Source: Nepenthes gracilis
Taxonomy: Eukaryota; Streptophyta; Magnoliopsida; Caryophyllales; Nepenthaceae
Length of the DNA stretch: 64,000 nucleotides
Assembly (NCBI GenBank): GCA_033239525.1
Contig: BSYO01000024.1
Span: 13,511,268-13,575,267, forward strand
Direction: 5' to 3'
Shown: piece by piece, positions 12,226 through 33,542 of the stretch
How the letters are laid out: every line of letters begins with the position of its first letter
How positions within the stretch are numbered: position 1 is the first letter of the stretch
Program-made: the position numbers and the translations under genes
The notes under the pieces: generated by a model
The model's database searches: none
What the model was told of the DNA's origin: nothing
The model's input: the letters and a program-made list of their open reading frames with translations, nothing else

Positions 12226-12941
12226 TTCATTCCGAATTGAGAGTTTTATTTTTGCATATTCATTATCTTCCATACAAATCTCAATTACCTTAAAAACATT
12301 AAACAGACCCAAACAATCTTCATTATCGTTGGAAATATAATAAGATACTTGTTTCATTAAATATAAATAGTAATTAAACTTGTTTCAACCACCTATAACC
12401 ACACTATTTTTACGTAATATCCACTCAAATTTAGAAAAAATTAAAAAACATAATCGCTATATATATATATATATATATAATATTGTCAAAAAATGACATG
12501 TGAGTAGAATATTTAACATTTTTAGAATATAAACGAGAAAGGCTTAGATGTCATACACTTATTCATTCCTCTACACTTGCAATCTTACACAATAATAGAT
12601 AGATAAATAAATATCTCGTTATTTAATAGCATTCATCTAACCCCACTCTCAAGAAACAGCCATGGCAGGTTCCATTTTACAGGGATGGCCATGTCAAGTG
12701 AGATATGATTTAGCATATTGCTGTAGTCTATGAGAATAAAGTCCTCACCATTGCAATCGCTTGCTCGACAAGCTGCGAAAGCAGCCCCTCGATGACTGCC
12801 TTTTTTGACTGTCACAACCGTCATGGCCCTCAAGCTGCTCGGGCAAAATGGAACAGTGTGTGGCCAACTGAGCAACCAAAAATTCATTTACATTTGCCTA
12901 CGGATGCAACCACCGTGCTACATATTCCCGAGCTTATTTGT
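12226..12941 (-). other. AT-rich junction and probable 3'UTR of the GSK3-like kinase gene
   Basis: 12226-12630 is AT-rich with a (TA)n tract at about 12459-12478 and no coding signal. 12630-12941 is GC-richer and lies directly after the kinase stop codon on the minus strand, so it is probably its 3'UTR. Open frames here on both strands show no known motif. I could not identify a convincing poly(A) signal. Confidence 0.4.
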
Positions 12942-23390
<10,449 letters not shown>

Positions 23391-23620
23391 CGTCCTTCCC
23401 CGAACAACGAGAACGCAAAACCCTAATTTTCAGCCACTGAAATCTCCACACCATAAATGTTCTCTATTCAGGATCCACAGGAGAGAGAAAGCGCAGTTCT
23501 CTCTCCTCTACGCTTCAGACGGAGAAGAAACGAAAACGAAATCGAAACTTCAGCAAGAACGAGACAAAACGACACCTCGTTTTCTCTGTGGTCCCCTCCT
23601 ATCATGGTCAAAATGTCCCT
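23391..23620 (-). promoter_or_regulatory. 5' leader and proximal promoter of the GSK3-like kinase
   Basis: On the minus strand this region upstream of the MNVMRRL start is pyrimidine-rich (CTC/TCT runs), as in plant 5' leaders. GC content drops sharply beyond about 23830. No confident TATA box was identified. Confidence 0.35.
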
Positions 23621-23829
23621 TTTTCACCCAATCATGGACCGTCAATTCGCACTCCGGTCAAACTTTGTTTAAGGGTCGGAGATTGATCCATCATTTGCAA
23701 TCCGACGGTGAAACTGGCATTTCTTTTTACCAGGCAACATGTCGTTTTCACAACGAGGATTACGAAAACACCCTGGTGTGGGACACGATGGTACGGCACG
23801 AAACATACGGTTGATAGAGAATTGTACAA

Positions 23830-24540
23830 TACATTTAAGATATTATTTTGTTTTACTTCGTAACATTAATTTAATTCTTTAAAATAATATATTTTAAAGT
23901 AATTCATCTTAACTTATATTATTGAATACATATGACATTATTATGGGTAGCTAAAGATATTTGGGATAATAAAATTAATATTGCTGAATATTTAGAATTT
24001 AAATTTTTATCAAAATAATTTTAAAATAAATTATTAAAATTTTTAATTTAGATCTTACATATTATAAACTAAAATCAAAAATTCAGATGATTCAGTTCAA
24101 TTTTTATATTATTTTTTAATATTTAAGTCAATAACAAATCATAACAAATGAATTAGAGATAAAGATAGTAGAGAAGAGAGGATTTGAGGATTGTAATCTG
24201 ATAATATTTGACTGGAATGAGGTGCTATAAGGAGCAAGTACCAAATCTCTTTAGTGCAGGTTAATGCTATGAAAGTAGACCTTAGAAATCATTGTAATTA
24301 GCTTATGATCAGGTGCTCCTATGATTTCTTTCTATTAATGGGATTACATGATGATCTGATTTCCAAATCTTTAGATTATATGATTGTAAAATCATTGATA
24401 GGGCTTTGTAATTATAGAGCACACAAAGCTTGTTCTAGAGTTGATTAAGTAACCTCTCATAACTGATTATTTATCTTCTGAAAAGATCTTTGTCTTTTCT
24501 TAGTTGCCAATTTTCATCAAAAGAAATAATACATTTACGG
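23830..24540. other. Intergenic, nothing recognised
   Basis: AT-rich DNA between the kinase promoter and a repeat cluster. No coding frame, RNA gene or clear repeat could be supported. Confidence 0.5.
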
Positions 24541-25846
24541 TACGTTTATTGGAATGGAATATGGTGGAAATAGAATAATTATTTTTGGGAATAGAATAGA
24601 ATTGGAATATAGTTAAAATTATTATTTTTATATTTGGTTGCTAGAATAGAATAAGGTAAAAATTAATATTCTTTTATTTAGTTTGTAAAACAGTATGAGC
24701 AATAAGATGAGAATAGTGATAATAATAATTATAAAATATAATAATAATTATTATTATTATTATTATAAATAATGATAATAAAAAATGAAATAATACATTT
24801 ATGGGACGATCAACTCAAAACGCCCAATAGAACGAAAGCCCAAGTTAATCAAAACCAACTTTTATAAAGATAATTTAGTGGGCATATTTTCTTGATTTCA
24901 AAAAGACTTCAAATTACAGCCTTAAATGACAAGCCTAAAGACGCGCATGAAAAGCCAGCCTTCTCATGGCCACGTTGATCTCGTAGCCAACAAAACGGCA
25001 CAAAAGTATTTAAACAATAAAGGTCAAATGAACAGAAAGAGGATTCATCAAATCACGATTATTAGGATTTTCCAAGAGGAGCACGCCACCTTGACCCAGA
25101 GGAAGAGGCTCTCCGTTCTCCATAAAAATCGAAGACACACGCTTTCACATGCTTTACATGCTTTCATACGCTCTCAAACACTCTCTTACCCATTCACATA
25201 CACACAAGCTCATTCAGAAACAGAAGCTCTTTTGCTCACTCTGTAATTTATCTTCCTAAGAACACTGAAAACGAGCTTCTTGAAGGATTTACTATGGTCT
25301 TCCACACGAACGCTTACAATGCTTAAACAGAGGCTCCTCTCCTATTTTTCTCTACGCAAGCGCTCGTCCTCCGAGAGACCTAATTCCGGAGATTCGAGAC
25401 TCATTCTTTAAAGTTTTTACGCTCGGGACTCACTTCCTTATTTTGGAGCACTCTAAAACTCTCATTCTGCCAACACTCTAAACCATCTCACACACTCTCT
25501 CTGTTGTTCAGCTTACCTTCCTCACTTAGAAAACTTTGTTGAACGGAATGGGTCAAATAACCTGCATTTAATTCGAATCTATTCAAATGATGACGATTAA
25601 AATATAATAATAATAACACATAATAATAATTATTATTATTATTACAAAATATAATAATAATTATAAAATATAATAATAATAATAATAGTGGGAATGGATA
25701 TTCTCACAAATGTGAAAATAAATATTCTTTGAGAATATTTATTTTTAATTAAATTTGTAATCAAATAGATAAATATTTATTCCCTGAAAATAAAAATTCT
25801 ATTTTCATCTTATTTCCACCTTATCCCAGCAACCAAACATGGCCTT
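24541..25846. mobile_element. Composite repeat: MITE-like inverted ends around a GC-richer insert
   Basis: The left end reads GTTTATTGGAATGGAATATG, with GGTGGAAATA close behind. The reverse complement of the right end reads GTTTGGTTGCTGGGATAAGG followed by TGGAAATAAG, an imperfect terminal inverted repeat typical of plant MITEs. (ATAAT)n tracts lie inside both ends (about 24720-24790 and 25605-25690). Between them, 24900-25560 is GC-richer and without recognisable coding; it may be an LTR fragment inserted into the MITE. Confidence 0.45.
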
Positions 25847-26095
25847 AAGATTAACGACCACTTTTATAAACATGATTTAGTGGGCATATTTCGTTGATTT
25901 CATTACCCAGTCCCCACGTTGAACATAGGTCAAATGAGTTATATCTCATTAATTTTAGAATTTAATTGTCACATCAATAAACGTGGATTTAGTAGGCAGA
26001 ACATTTTTCTTAGTGGAGTCATAAAATTAGCCCATGTCTCGTTATTTTTAGAATTGACTTATCATGTTCATGAATGTGATGTTAGTAGGTGATTG
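24848..26095. repeat. Dispersed direct repeat around TTTAGTGGGCATATTT
   Basis: A block of about 45 bp (ACTTTTATAAA, ATTTAGTGGGCATATTT, TTGATTTCA) occurs at about 24856-24900 and again at about 25859-25902. More diverged versions (GGATTTAGTAGGCAGA at about 25985, GATGTTAGTAGGTGAT at about 26080) follow at 90-110 bp intervals. It may be an eroded tandem array broken by the MITE-like element. Confidence 0.5.
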
Positions 26096-28439
26096 TAAAT
26101 GGTTTGTTGGAATAATATGTTGGTATAGAACTTCCGATAATACTGGTCTCTTTGACCCGATTCAAATTTTTATTTTCATTTGTTTATTAAGTAAATTAAA
26201 AAGTTAATACTGAATCTATTAATCAAAAATTAAGACAAATTGAGTATTGTAGTGAGATGTGAAAACACCTAATTGACTTTCGTCTTTCTAATAAACTAAT
26301 TGTTCAACTTGAAAGAATAGTTGGTGTCAATGAATTAATAAATTACCTAGTATGAAGGGTTGATTATTTAGAGTCCCAATATTTTATTAATGCATAACAA
26401 TAAAAACTTAATAAAAAGTCATATCTTATTATCTCATGGATACTACTCAAGGGACATTTCTATCTATGTTTATACCTATATGATCAATTATATACTTTTT
26501 TATATAGTTATACATATGTATGGATTACATAGAAATCCAACAATTGCTCAACCACTTTTTTCATGTAGTTACAACCTCTAGTATTGGCCAAACTAAGCAA
26601 TTGCTAAAGATATTCTTACCAAATTACCTCAGGCAACTTCCATGTTACTTCAAACAATTATTAAAGCTTAGCTAACTCATGCTTCTCAATTCAGCTAACT
26701 CTTGTTAATTGTCTTGAATAGTTGTCTTATGCTTTTATTATATCCTTTGTCCATAGAGCCTTCTCATATTCAATGGACTCTTGCACTCCTTGCACCAACA
26801 TACTCATGTGCCAAATAGGAGTACCAAGTTACATTAATTAGTAAGTATTAAGCTATGATAGTGTTTCAATGTTATGTTATGCTGATACTTTTATACCGAG
26901 CTACCATGATATTCTGATACTGAGTTATACTAAAACTCACATTTATAATTATCTCAGATATTAATTTTTTTTCATAATTAATTATTGAAATAGTACAATA
27001 TTTAAACTACTTACTATTTTATTGTGAGTTTTTCCCACCAAACAAGTAAATTTTTGGGCACCAAAAAATGATGTTTCTCCCCAAAAAAAGAAAAAAAAGA
27101 AAAAATATTAATGCGTACTTAAAATTTAAATTATAATTCAAATTAATTTAGATTAAACTATCAAATCTTTTATCTTATTCATACACACTATAATAATAAA
27201 TAAGAGTTTGAATGATATGTGAATTGTTTTTCAGCATATCATTTGACATTTAAATTAATAAACTTTTTTTAAAATCTGAAAAGTGGAAGAGATTGTGAGG
27301 ATGAGAATGAGAGATGATGGACTCGGCTCTATATTATGCAAAAAAATAAGTGTTTAGATATTTTTTCTCTGTTATTACTTTTCGCCTTATCATCATATTA
27401 TTTTTCACCTTTTAAAAATTTAAAAAAATTACTAATTTAAATATCGAATGATATATTAAAGAGTATCACATCCTTTAAATTCTTATCTGCTATTGTAATA
27501 TACAAGATTTAGATAAAATATTTGATATTTTAATCCAAATTTATATAAATTACAATCTAAATTTAAGATACATATCAAATATAATTTATTAATATAATTA
27601 TTATACTAGTAAAATATTAACAATATAAAATAAAAGAATATCATTTTTAAAAATATAATTTTAAAATTTTAATTATGACTGTAAATTTAGAAAGCCAACT
27701 ATATCTGGATATATGGTTGTGAATGATTCGAAAGTCCCATTATTTATAGTTGATGTACTATTGATAACATAATTTCAGATTATTTTAAAATCATTTAAAA
27801 AATAAACATTCCTAAATTGACTCAAAGTAAATTACAACGTAAAAAAAAAAAGAATATATAATAGTTCTTTTATTTTAAAGATAAATATTGTTATTTTATT
27901 TTTTAATATTAGTATTTATTTAATATAAAATTTAAATATTAAAAATCATTTTTAAAATTATTTTTAAAATTTAAATATCATCAAATTGATCATCAACAGC
28001 TAAGGAAAGGTTGGGGCGTCAGTGGTGCCGCACTGCAACGCATTGCGGTGGCTCTTAAATTTTTAATCTGTCGGCCCTAACTAATGGAGTTGCTTCTACC
28101 TAATGAAAGTATTCCTTACTAATCTTTCATAAACAATTAATTAAAATTTAATAGTTAAAATTTAAAATAATAATATATATTTTTTATTTTCTAAAATATA
28201 AGTATTAATTAAATATAAATTTTAAATTTACAAAATAAAAAAATAAATTATATAATTATTTTTTTAATTAAAGCAGACATTTTGATTATCAATTAATACT
28301 TATTTTTATCTGTTAATACTTATTTTTTAAAAGTTTTAATTATATATTTTTAAATAAATAATTATAATTTAATTATTTTAAAATAATTAATTTTAAAATT
28401 TTAAATTATATTAAATAATTAAAACATAAAAAATAAAAT
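26096..28439. other. Intergenic, AT-rich, nothing recognised
   Basis: Long A/T runs with no coding signal. A small GC-rich island at about 28008-28085 (GCAACGCATTGCGGTGGC) is isolated and unexplained. Confidence 0.5.
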
Positions 28440-28459
28440 ATCTCTCTCTCTCTCTCTCT
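28440..28459. repeat. (TC)n microsatellite upstream of the EG16-type gene
   Basis: About ten TC units, some 300 bp before the ATG at 28755, where plant 5' leaders and core promoters often carry CT-rich tracts. Confidence 0.85.
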
Positions 28460-28754
28460 AATTGTCGCTACCGATAACTTATCCCTGCAATTGCAAGAAA
28501 TGTAGCCCCTCCCCCTCCTAATGATCGGCTAACCAGTTGCTGAAGAATCTCTCCTGCAATTGCGGCAGAATATACTCCATTTTTCAGCCACCGACCCACC
28601 CCATTTGAAGCTGTAAACAATACTGCACAGAGGACAAACGAAATGCAGATCTATATTTTCCACGATAACTTACCATACCTTCATAATTGAATTCAACCAA
28701 CCCCATTTCCCCACCGACAACATCTCTCTCTGTGGATTCTGGCAAAAGCATCCA

Positions 28755-31700
28755 ATGGCTGATCCAGCCCTCCACGCAGAGACAGCCCACCAAGCGAGTC
28801 AACAACTGAAGGAAGTAGCGGTCGATTATTGCCCAGAGGCGTGCGCACACTGCCCGGAGACTTCCGAAATCACCATTACCTTCGACGAGAGGGGCGGCGC
28901 TAGGTGGCGCTCCACTAGCCGCTACCGATACGGCACCTTCAGCGCTCTGATCAAGTGTCCAGACGGCAACACTAGCGGCCTCAATTTCAACATTTATCTA
29001 TCCTCTTTGGAAGGCGACAAGTCTCAGGACGAGATCGATTTTGAGTTCTTAGGCAAAGACAAGACCATCGTTCAGACTAATTACTACACTACAGGCATGT
29101 TTGTTAATCTATCTTAGATGCATTTCTATAAATATTATTTGAATTGATTGTGGTTTTGACTTAGGCATATTATGAATCGATTTGACTTTGCTTTCTTATC
29201 CAGAAGCACGAATTTGCATTTGATTTCCATTGTTATTGGAGATTTATGCTGACTGTGTGAGAACATATGTATGCTATTGATAGACCACTTTTCATCGAAA
29301 ATGAGAAAAGGGGACAAAAAAATAATTTGTGGGGAAATTTTCTTGAGCAATTACGCTAGCCATGCCCGCCTCTGTAATTTATCTGAAAAGAGAGAGTCTA
29401 TGGTGATTATGTAAGTTATAGGGATGAATATTGTGAATCAACCGAAACTGGAAATTTTTTGTTGGAACGATATCCATGTGATGATTTCATATTCTTCTCA
29501 TTCAAAATTTTATAGCAACTGTGAAATAATGACAATAAACTAAACACATCAGATAACATATTTTTATGGTTCACTATCAATATGTGAGCTATGTCCATAG
29601 ACAATAAGACAATGATGGTCTTTACTAGATGTCAAAAGAGTTCAAGTGATGGAGTTAGTCTCATTCAAATTCCAAAGAAACAAAAGAACCCTATCAAACT
29701 CTCTTCAATCAAAACACTCACTCGGCTAGTGTGAGTACTAGTGTGAATGGCATGACTTTCTCGGCTAGTCTTGAATTCATTCATCCCTTTTAAGTAGATA
29801 CAAGAATTATTATATATAGTCAATCATATTTGGGTTTCAAAGACACATTAATCACATTCAAAGATTTTAGTCTTTGATTCAAGGTATTTCGCTTGGCATC
29901 AAGTCATCATAATTGCTACACAACTTTCATGGATAGCAATTATTGCTTCAGAATTTCTCATCAGCAAGCAATGAACCGAATGCATTGAACAAATGGATCA
30001 ACCAAATGTTTTCATGACTTAATCATTTCCTCATGTTGATTATTTTCTCTTCGTTAGCATTGACTTCCCTCAATCTATGTGAAAAACTATGCTTGGGTAA
30101 AATGGGTGAATCTAAAATATTATTGGGGTTGGCTTATAGGAGGTCATTGATCCCGAAGATATCAATTCTAACCTTACAAGTCTCAGAGTAGATGAAAAGG
30201 CAGAAGACAAATTAGGAAGACAACTTTCGTGGATAGCAATTATTGCTTCCGAATTTCTCATCAGCAAGCAATGAATCGAATGCATTAAACAAATGGATCA
30301 ACCAAATGTTTTCATGACTTAGTCATTTCCTCATATTGATTATTTTCTCTTCTTTAGCATTGACTTTCCTCAATCTATGTGAAAAACTATGCTTGGGTAA
30401 AATGGGTGAATCTAAAATATTATTGGGGTTGGCTTGTAGGAGGTCATTGATCCCGAAGATATCAACTCTAACCTTAAAAGTCTCAGAATAGATTAAAAGG
30501 CAGAAGACAAATTAGGAAAAAACTCCACTGATTTAAAAGACGATCTTCAGATATTGCTGAGATATTGTTGATATAATGATTTTAGGCTACCCATAAAATC
30601 GTGCTTCAAATAAATGTTCATAAATTGACTCGTAAAACTTCTCTAAACTGACTTGTAAAACATCCCTAAACTGACTCAATGGAATCCATACTAAATACGA
30701 AAAGCAGTTACAGTAGTTTGATTCAGCAAATCAAAATAAAAGCGTATTTGTCTGGAAAAGGGTCTAACATGAGGATATCGGCTTCTTGTACTTTTGTCTT
30801 ACTAGATTTCATCAGCTTCCCTCTGAAAACACAGAGAAAATGGTGCCAAAATTGTTAAAAATCTCCCATTAATATTGTAGCACAGGTCAGCAAATCCGAC
30901 ATTTTTACTTTTCTTCCATGTCAAACAAAAACAAAAATGCCCAGATTAGCACAGCTAGGCTTGTACGCAGTTGTGATCAGGGCTTCAATCTGTCCAATCA
31001 AGTTGATTGCCCAACTGTTGGACTGATCTAATTGTTGGGAATTGGCCGCAAGTCAGTTTGACCGAGAAGAAAGAACGTCAATGACGACGACAAACAGTAG
31101 ATGAAGAAAAATCACACAACGAAGAGAAAATTGAGACGCACATAATTTTACGTGGAAATCCTCCTCTAAATAAAAAGGAAAAATCACGGGACAATTTGTC
31201 TATAAATCTTCACTATAAAAAATGGTTACAAAAACCCTAAGGAACAAGATACAAGAGCTCGACTCCTTATATTATTCAATGACTCAAGTAGCAGTAATAA
31301 CAATACATATAAAATAAATCTCCTTCTCACATTTCTTTCACTGACGGCGCTCACTAGCATAAATCCCGCAAATCGCTCACTTGCACGCCTGCTCTAGATT
31401 TTTTTTTTTTTTTTTTGCAGGTGGTTTATTACACCAACTATCGAGCACTAGCCCTCCAATCGTCATTTCCCACGCTTTCACCGTTTCCTGCTCTTTTGGT
31501 AAATCATAGTCGGCTTTCAACCTCTTCGGTTCGGCCGGCCCTTCAGTTTTGCTGGCCCTCAGTTTCACCATCTGGTAGCCCTTCGATGTTAACAATCCGG
31601 CTAGATGCCCTTCAGCTAAGCAATCTAGCTGGACACCTTTCGGCCTCGGCACCTAGTTGCCCTTCGACACTCATTGCACGCGCTTCGCGTGTGAATAAAA

Positions 31701-32803
31701 CAATACCCCACCTCGGTATTGTACCCTATGTAAGTATTCGGCCAAATCTCTAACTGACTTGTTAATCAGTTATGGGCCTATACGGAAGTAACCTATATCC
31801 CAATATTAATAACACCACACAAAAAAATTTTCATTGTAGTCTCGACTGAGTACAATCAAGTTGCAAGCCAAAGCGTTTGTCATCAGCGAGCAGGACTTTA
31901 TTCTATATGATAAAGCCAATACGTTGTTGGAGGGAGTTATTTAGAATAACCAGCATGTTCTTAGCTTTATGCGACTCACAAACTTACAATCTAGCAGTAG
32001 CTTTGGAGATTGATAGCGACATGACACAACGACTAACAAGCCAATGCATTGCTTCTCTATAAATGAGTATGTGATATGCTGCAACACATTAACTAAAATT
32101 TATAATTTATATATAGATGTTAGGAGAAAAAATGCCTTTTTCTTGTTTCATCATCGTAGAAATAAATCATATGAAGAACCAATAGCAAACCAATATAAAT
32201 GAGTTGTGCTATAACATATATATACCTCACATAATGGAAAATAAGATGATATAGGCTTAAGTTTTTAATTGTTTCTATACTACCAAATCGCTTCAATTGT
32301 GCCTTATAAAAAAACGTTCACTATAATTTTTTCCTTTAATTATAAAATAGTCCAATATGTTCAAAATATGTCAAAGTTAAGAAGAAAATTATAAGATATT
32401 CTGACTTGTCTAAGACATTGACACACTACCCTAGGTGATGTGTCGGGTGATTTGTCGGCGCTCACTATTTTGAGAGTTGTCTCAAACTGCAGGTACCGGA
32501 AGCAGAGAGGAGATACATGAGCTCGGGTTCGAATGCTCTGATGATTTTCATGAGTACACAATCAAGTGGTTCCCAGATGTGATCGAGTGGCTGATTGATG
32601 GCAAAGTAGTGAGACGAGTGGAGAAAGAAACAGGGTCTGCCTTCCCAGATAAACCGATGTTTCTGTATGCTTCGGTTTGGGATGCTAGCTACATTGACGA
32701 GGGGAGATGGACTGGACCTTATTTGGCCTATGATTCACCCTACGTGTGCCGTTATAGGAACGTGCGCGTGCCCACCGAGACAGCGATCCATGCCCCTTCA
32801 TAA
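28755..32803 (+). CDS. GH16 endoglucanase, EG16-type (XTH relative without signal peptide or XET C-terminal extension)
   Basis: Two exons, 28755-29094 and 32493-32803, give 216 residues. Exon 1 carries DYCPEACAHCPETSEITITF, RYGTFSALIKCP and the catalytic DEIDFEFLG (Glu-x-Asp-x-Glu nucleophile and acid/base), ending NYYTT+G. Exon 2 continues TGSREEIHELGF, then WFPDVIEWLIDGKVVRRVE, MFLYASVWDASYIDEGRW and stops after HAPS. Length, absence of an N-terminal signal peptide and absence of the XTH C-terminal domain match the EG16 clade, which hydrolyses beta-glucans such as mixed-linkage glucan and xyloglucan. The join requires a donor CAG/GCATGT, a GC-AG intron of 3398 bp; the nearest GT would put exon 2 out of frame. 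An ordinary XTH is less likely because those have a signal peptide and about 290 residues. Confidence 0.88.
29921..30518. repeat. 300-bp tandem duplication in the EG16-type intron
   Basis: Two copies, 29921-30220 and 30221-30518, start CAACTTTCRTGGATAGCAAT and end CAGAAGACAAATTAGGA. They differ at roughly fifteen positions and by one or two bases in length. No coding potential. Confidence 0.92.
31033..31805. mobile_element. Solo LTR in the EG16-type intron
   Basis: It begins TGTTGGGAAT and ends TCCCAATA, a nearly exact inverted terminal pair (TG...CA with one change). Flanks CTAAT and TTAAT fit a 5-bp target duplication with one mismatch. Internal blocks (AATTTTACGTGGAAATCCTC, GGTTACAAAAACCCT, and a region rich in GCCCTTCGG) recur in the element at 39767-40661. 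No internal retrotransposon sequence is attached, hence solo LTR. Confidence 0.72.
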
Positions 32804-33060
32804 AAATCATGGTGGAAAATCCTTTTGTTTGGCCAGTTTGGAGGTTCTTGATTCAGTTTTTTACTTTGCTGATACTTTTTTCTGGGATGATGCTTCTCTT
32901 CTCTGATTGATCTTTCTTTTGGCTGCCGTACTCTTTATGTCATGTTCTTCGTTTGTTGTTTGTCTTTAGGTTGATTGCTTCTCGTTAGTTGGTGCAAATG
33001 ACCCCATCTTTGGTGGTGCTTGAAATAAGTGCTTAATTTTCAATAAAAATAAAATGTTGC
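32804..33060 (+). terminator. 3'UTR and poly(A) signal region of the EG16-type gene
   Basis: The 3' flank is T-rich with a canonical AATAAA at about 33042-33047 (CAATAAAAATAAAATG), some 240 bp after the stop codon, a usual plant 3'UTR length. The cleavage site is inferred only. Confidence 0.5.
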
Positions 33061-33210
33061 TGGATTAAAATATTAGTGGATTAGTTTTTCTTTGCTTGTT
33101 GAATACTTGTTTATTGTGCCCCTTAGCAGATGATAAATGGGTTTTAGATGTTACCTATCCGTATCGATTTTGGCCAAGAAAATATCCGTGGCGGACATCT
33201 CCAATGATAC

Positions 33211-33532
33211 GGATCCGGGGGATTGAGGGGGCGTCCTTCTCCCCTGTGGAGAATGACCGTCCTTCTTTTAATATGGGCCGTCGGATATAAAATCTGACGG
33301 TTATATGTTTTGGATGATTAAATTTAAAATCGAACGGTCCACGTTATATTATCCATTCAAAACGTATGGGCCGTCGGATGTAAAATTCAACGGCTCACGT
33401 GTGTTGAATGGATAATATAACGTGGACCGTCTGATTTTAAAAACACACGTGGGCCGTTGGATTTTACATCTGATGGCTCAGATGAATAGAATGACGGTCC
33501 TTCTCCACAGGGGAGAATGACGCCCCCCAATC
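33211..33532. mobile_element. Fold-back MITE, possibly Mutator-type
   Basis: The outer ends GGGGGCGTCCTTCTCCCCTG (left) and its near-complement at the right (CAGGGGAGAATGACGCCCCC) open an inverted repeat that extends almost to the centre. An inner pair is perfect over about 27 bp (ACGGTCCACGTTATATTATC..., about 33334 and 33430). The whole 322 bp can fold into one long hairpin. The flanking direct repeat CCAATGATAC (33201-33210 and 33533-33542) fits a 9-10-bp target duplication as made by Mutator-like elements. No coding capacity. Confidence 0.85.
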
Positions 33533-33542
33533 CCAATGATAC

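Noticed and set aside
12633..12887. Minus-strand 84-residue open frame after the kinase stop
   Set aside because: Falls in the presumed 3'UTR and has no homology to any kinase exon or known domain.
24926..25246. Plus-strand 106-residue open frame
   Set aside because: Lies in a repeat cluster, shows no motif, and its His/Ser-rich composition comes from CTTTCACATG-type repeats.
28755..32803. Ordinary xyloglucan endotransglucosylase/hydrolase (XTH)
   Set aside because: No signal peptide, no C-terminal XET extension and only 216 residues; EG16 fits better.
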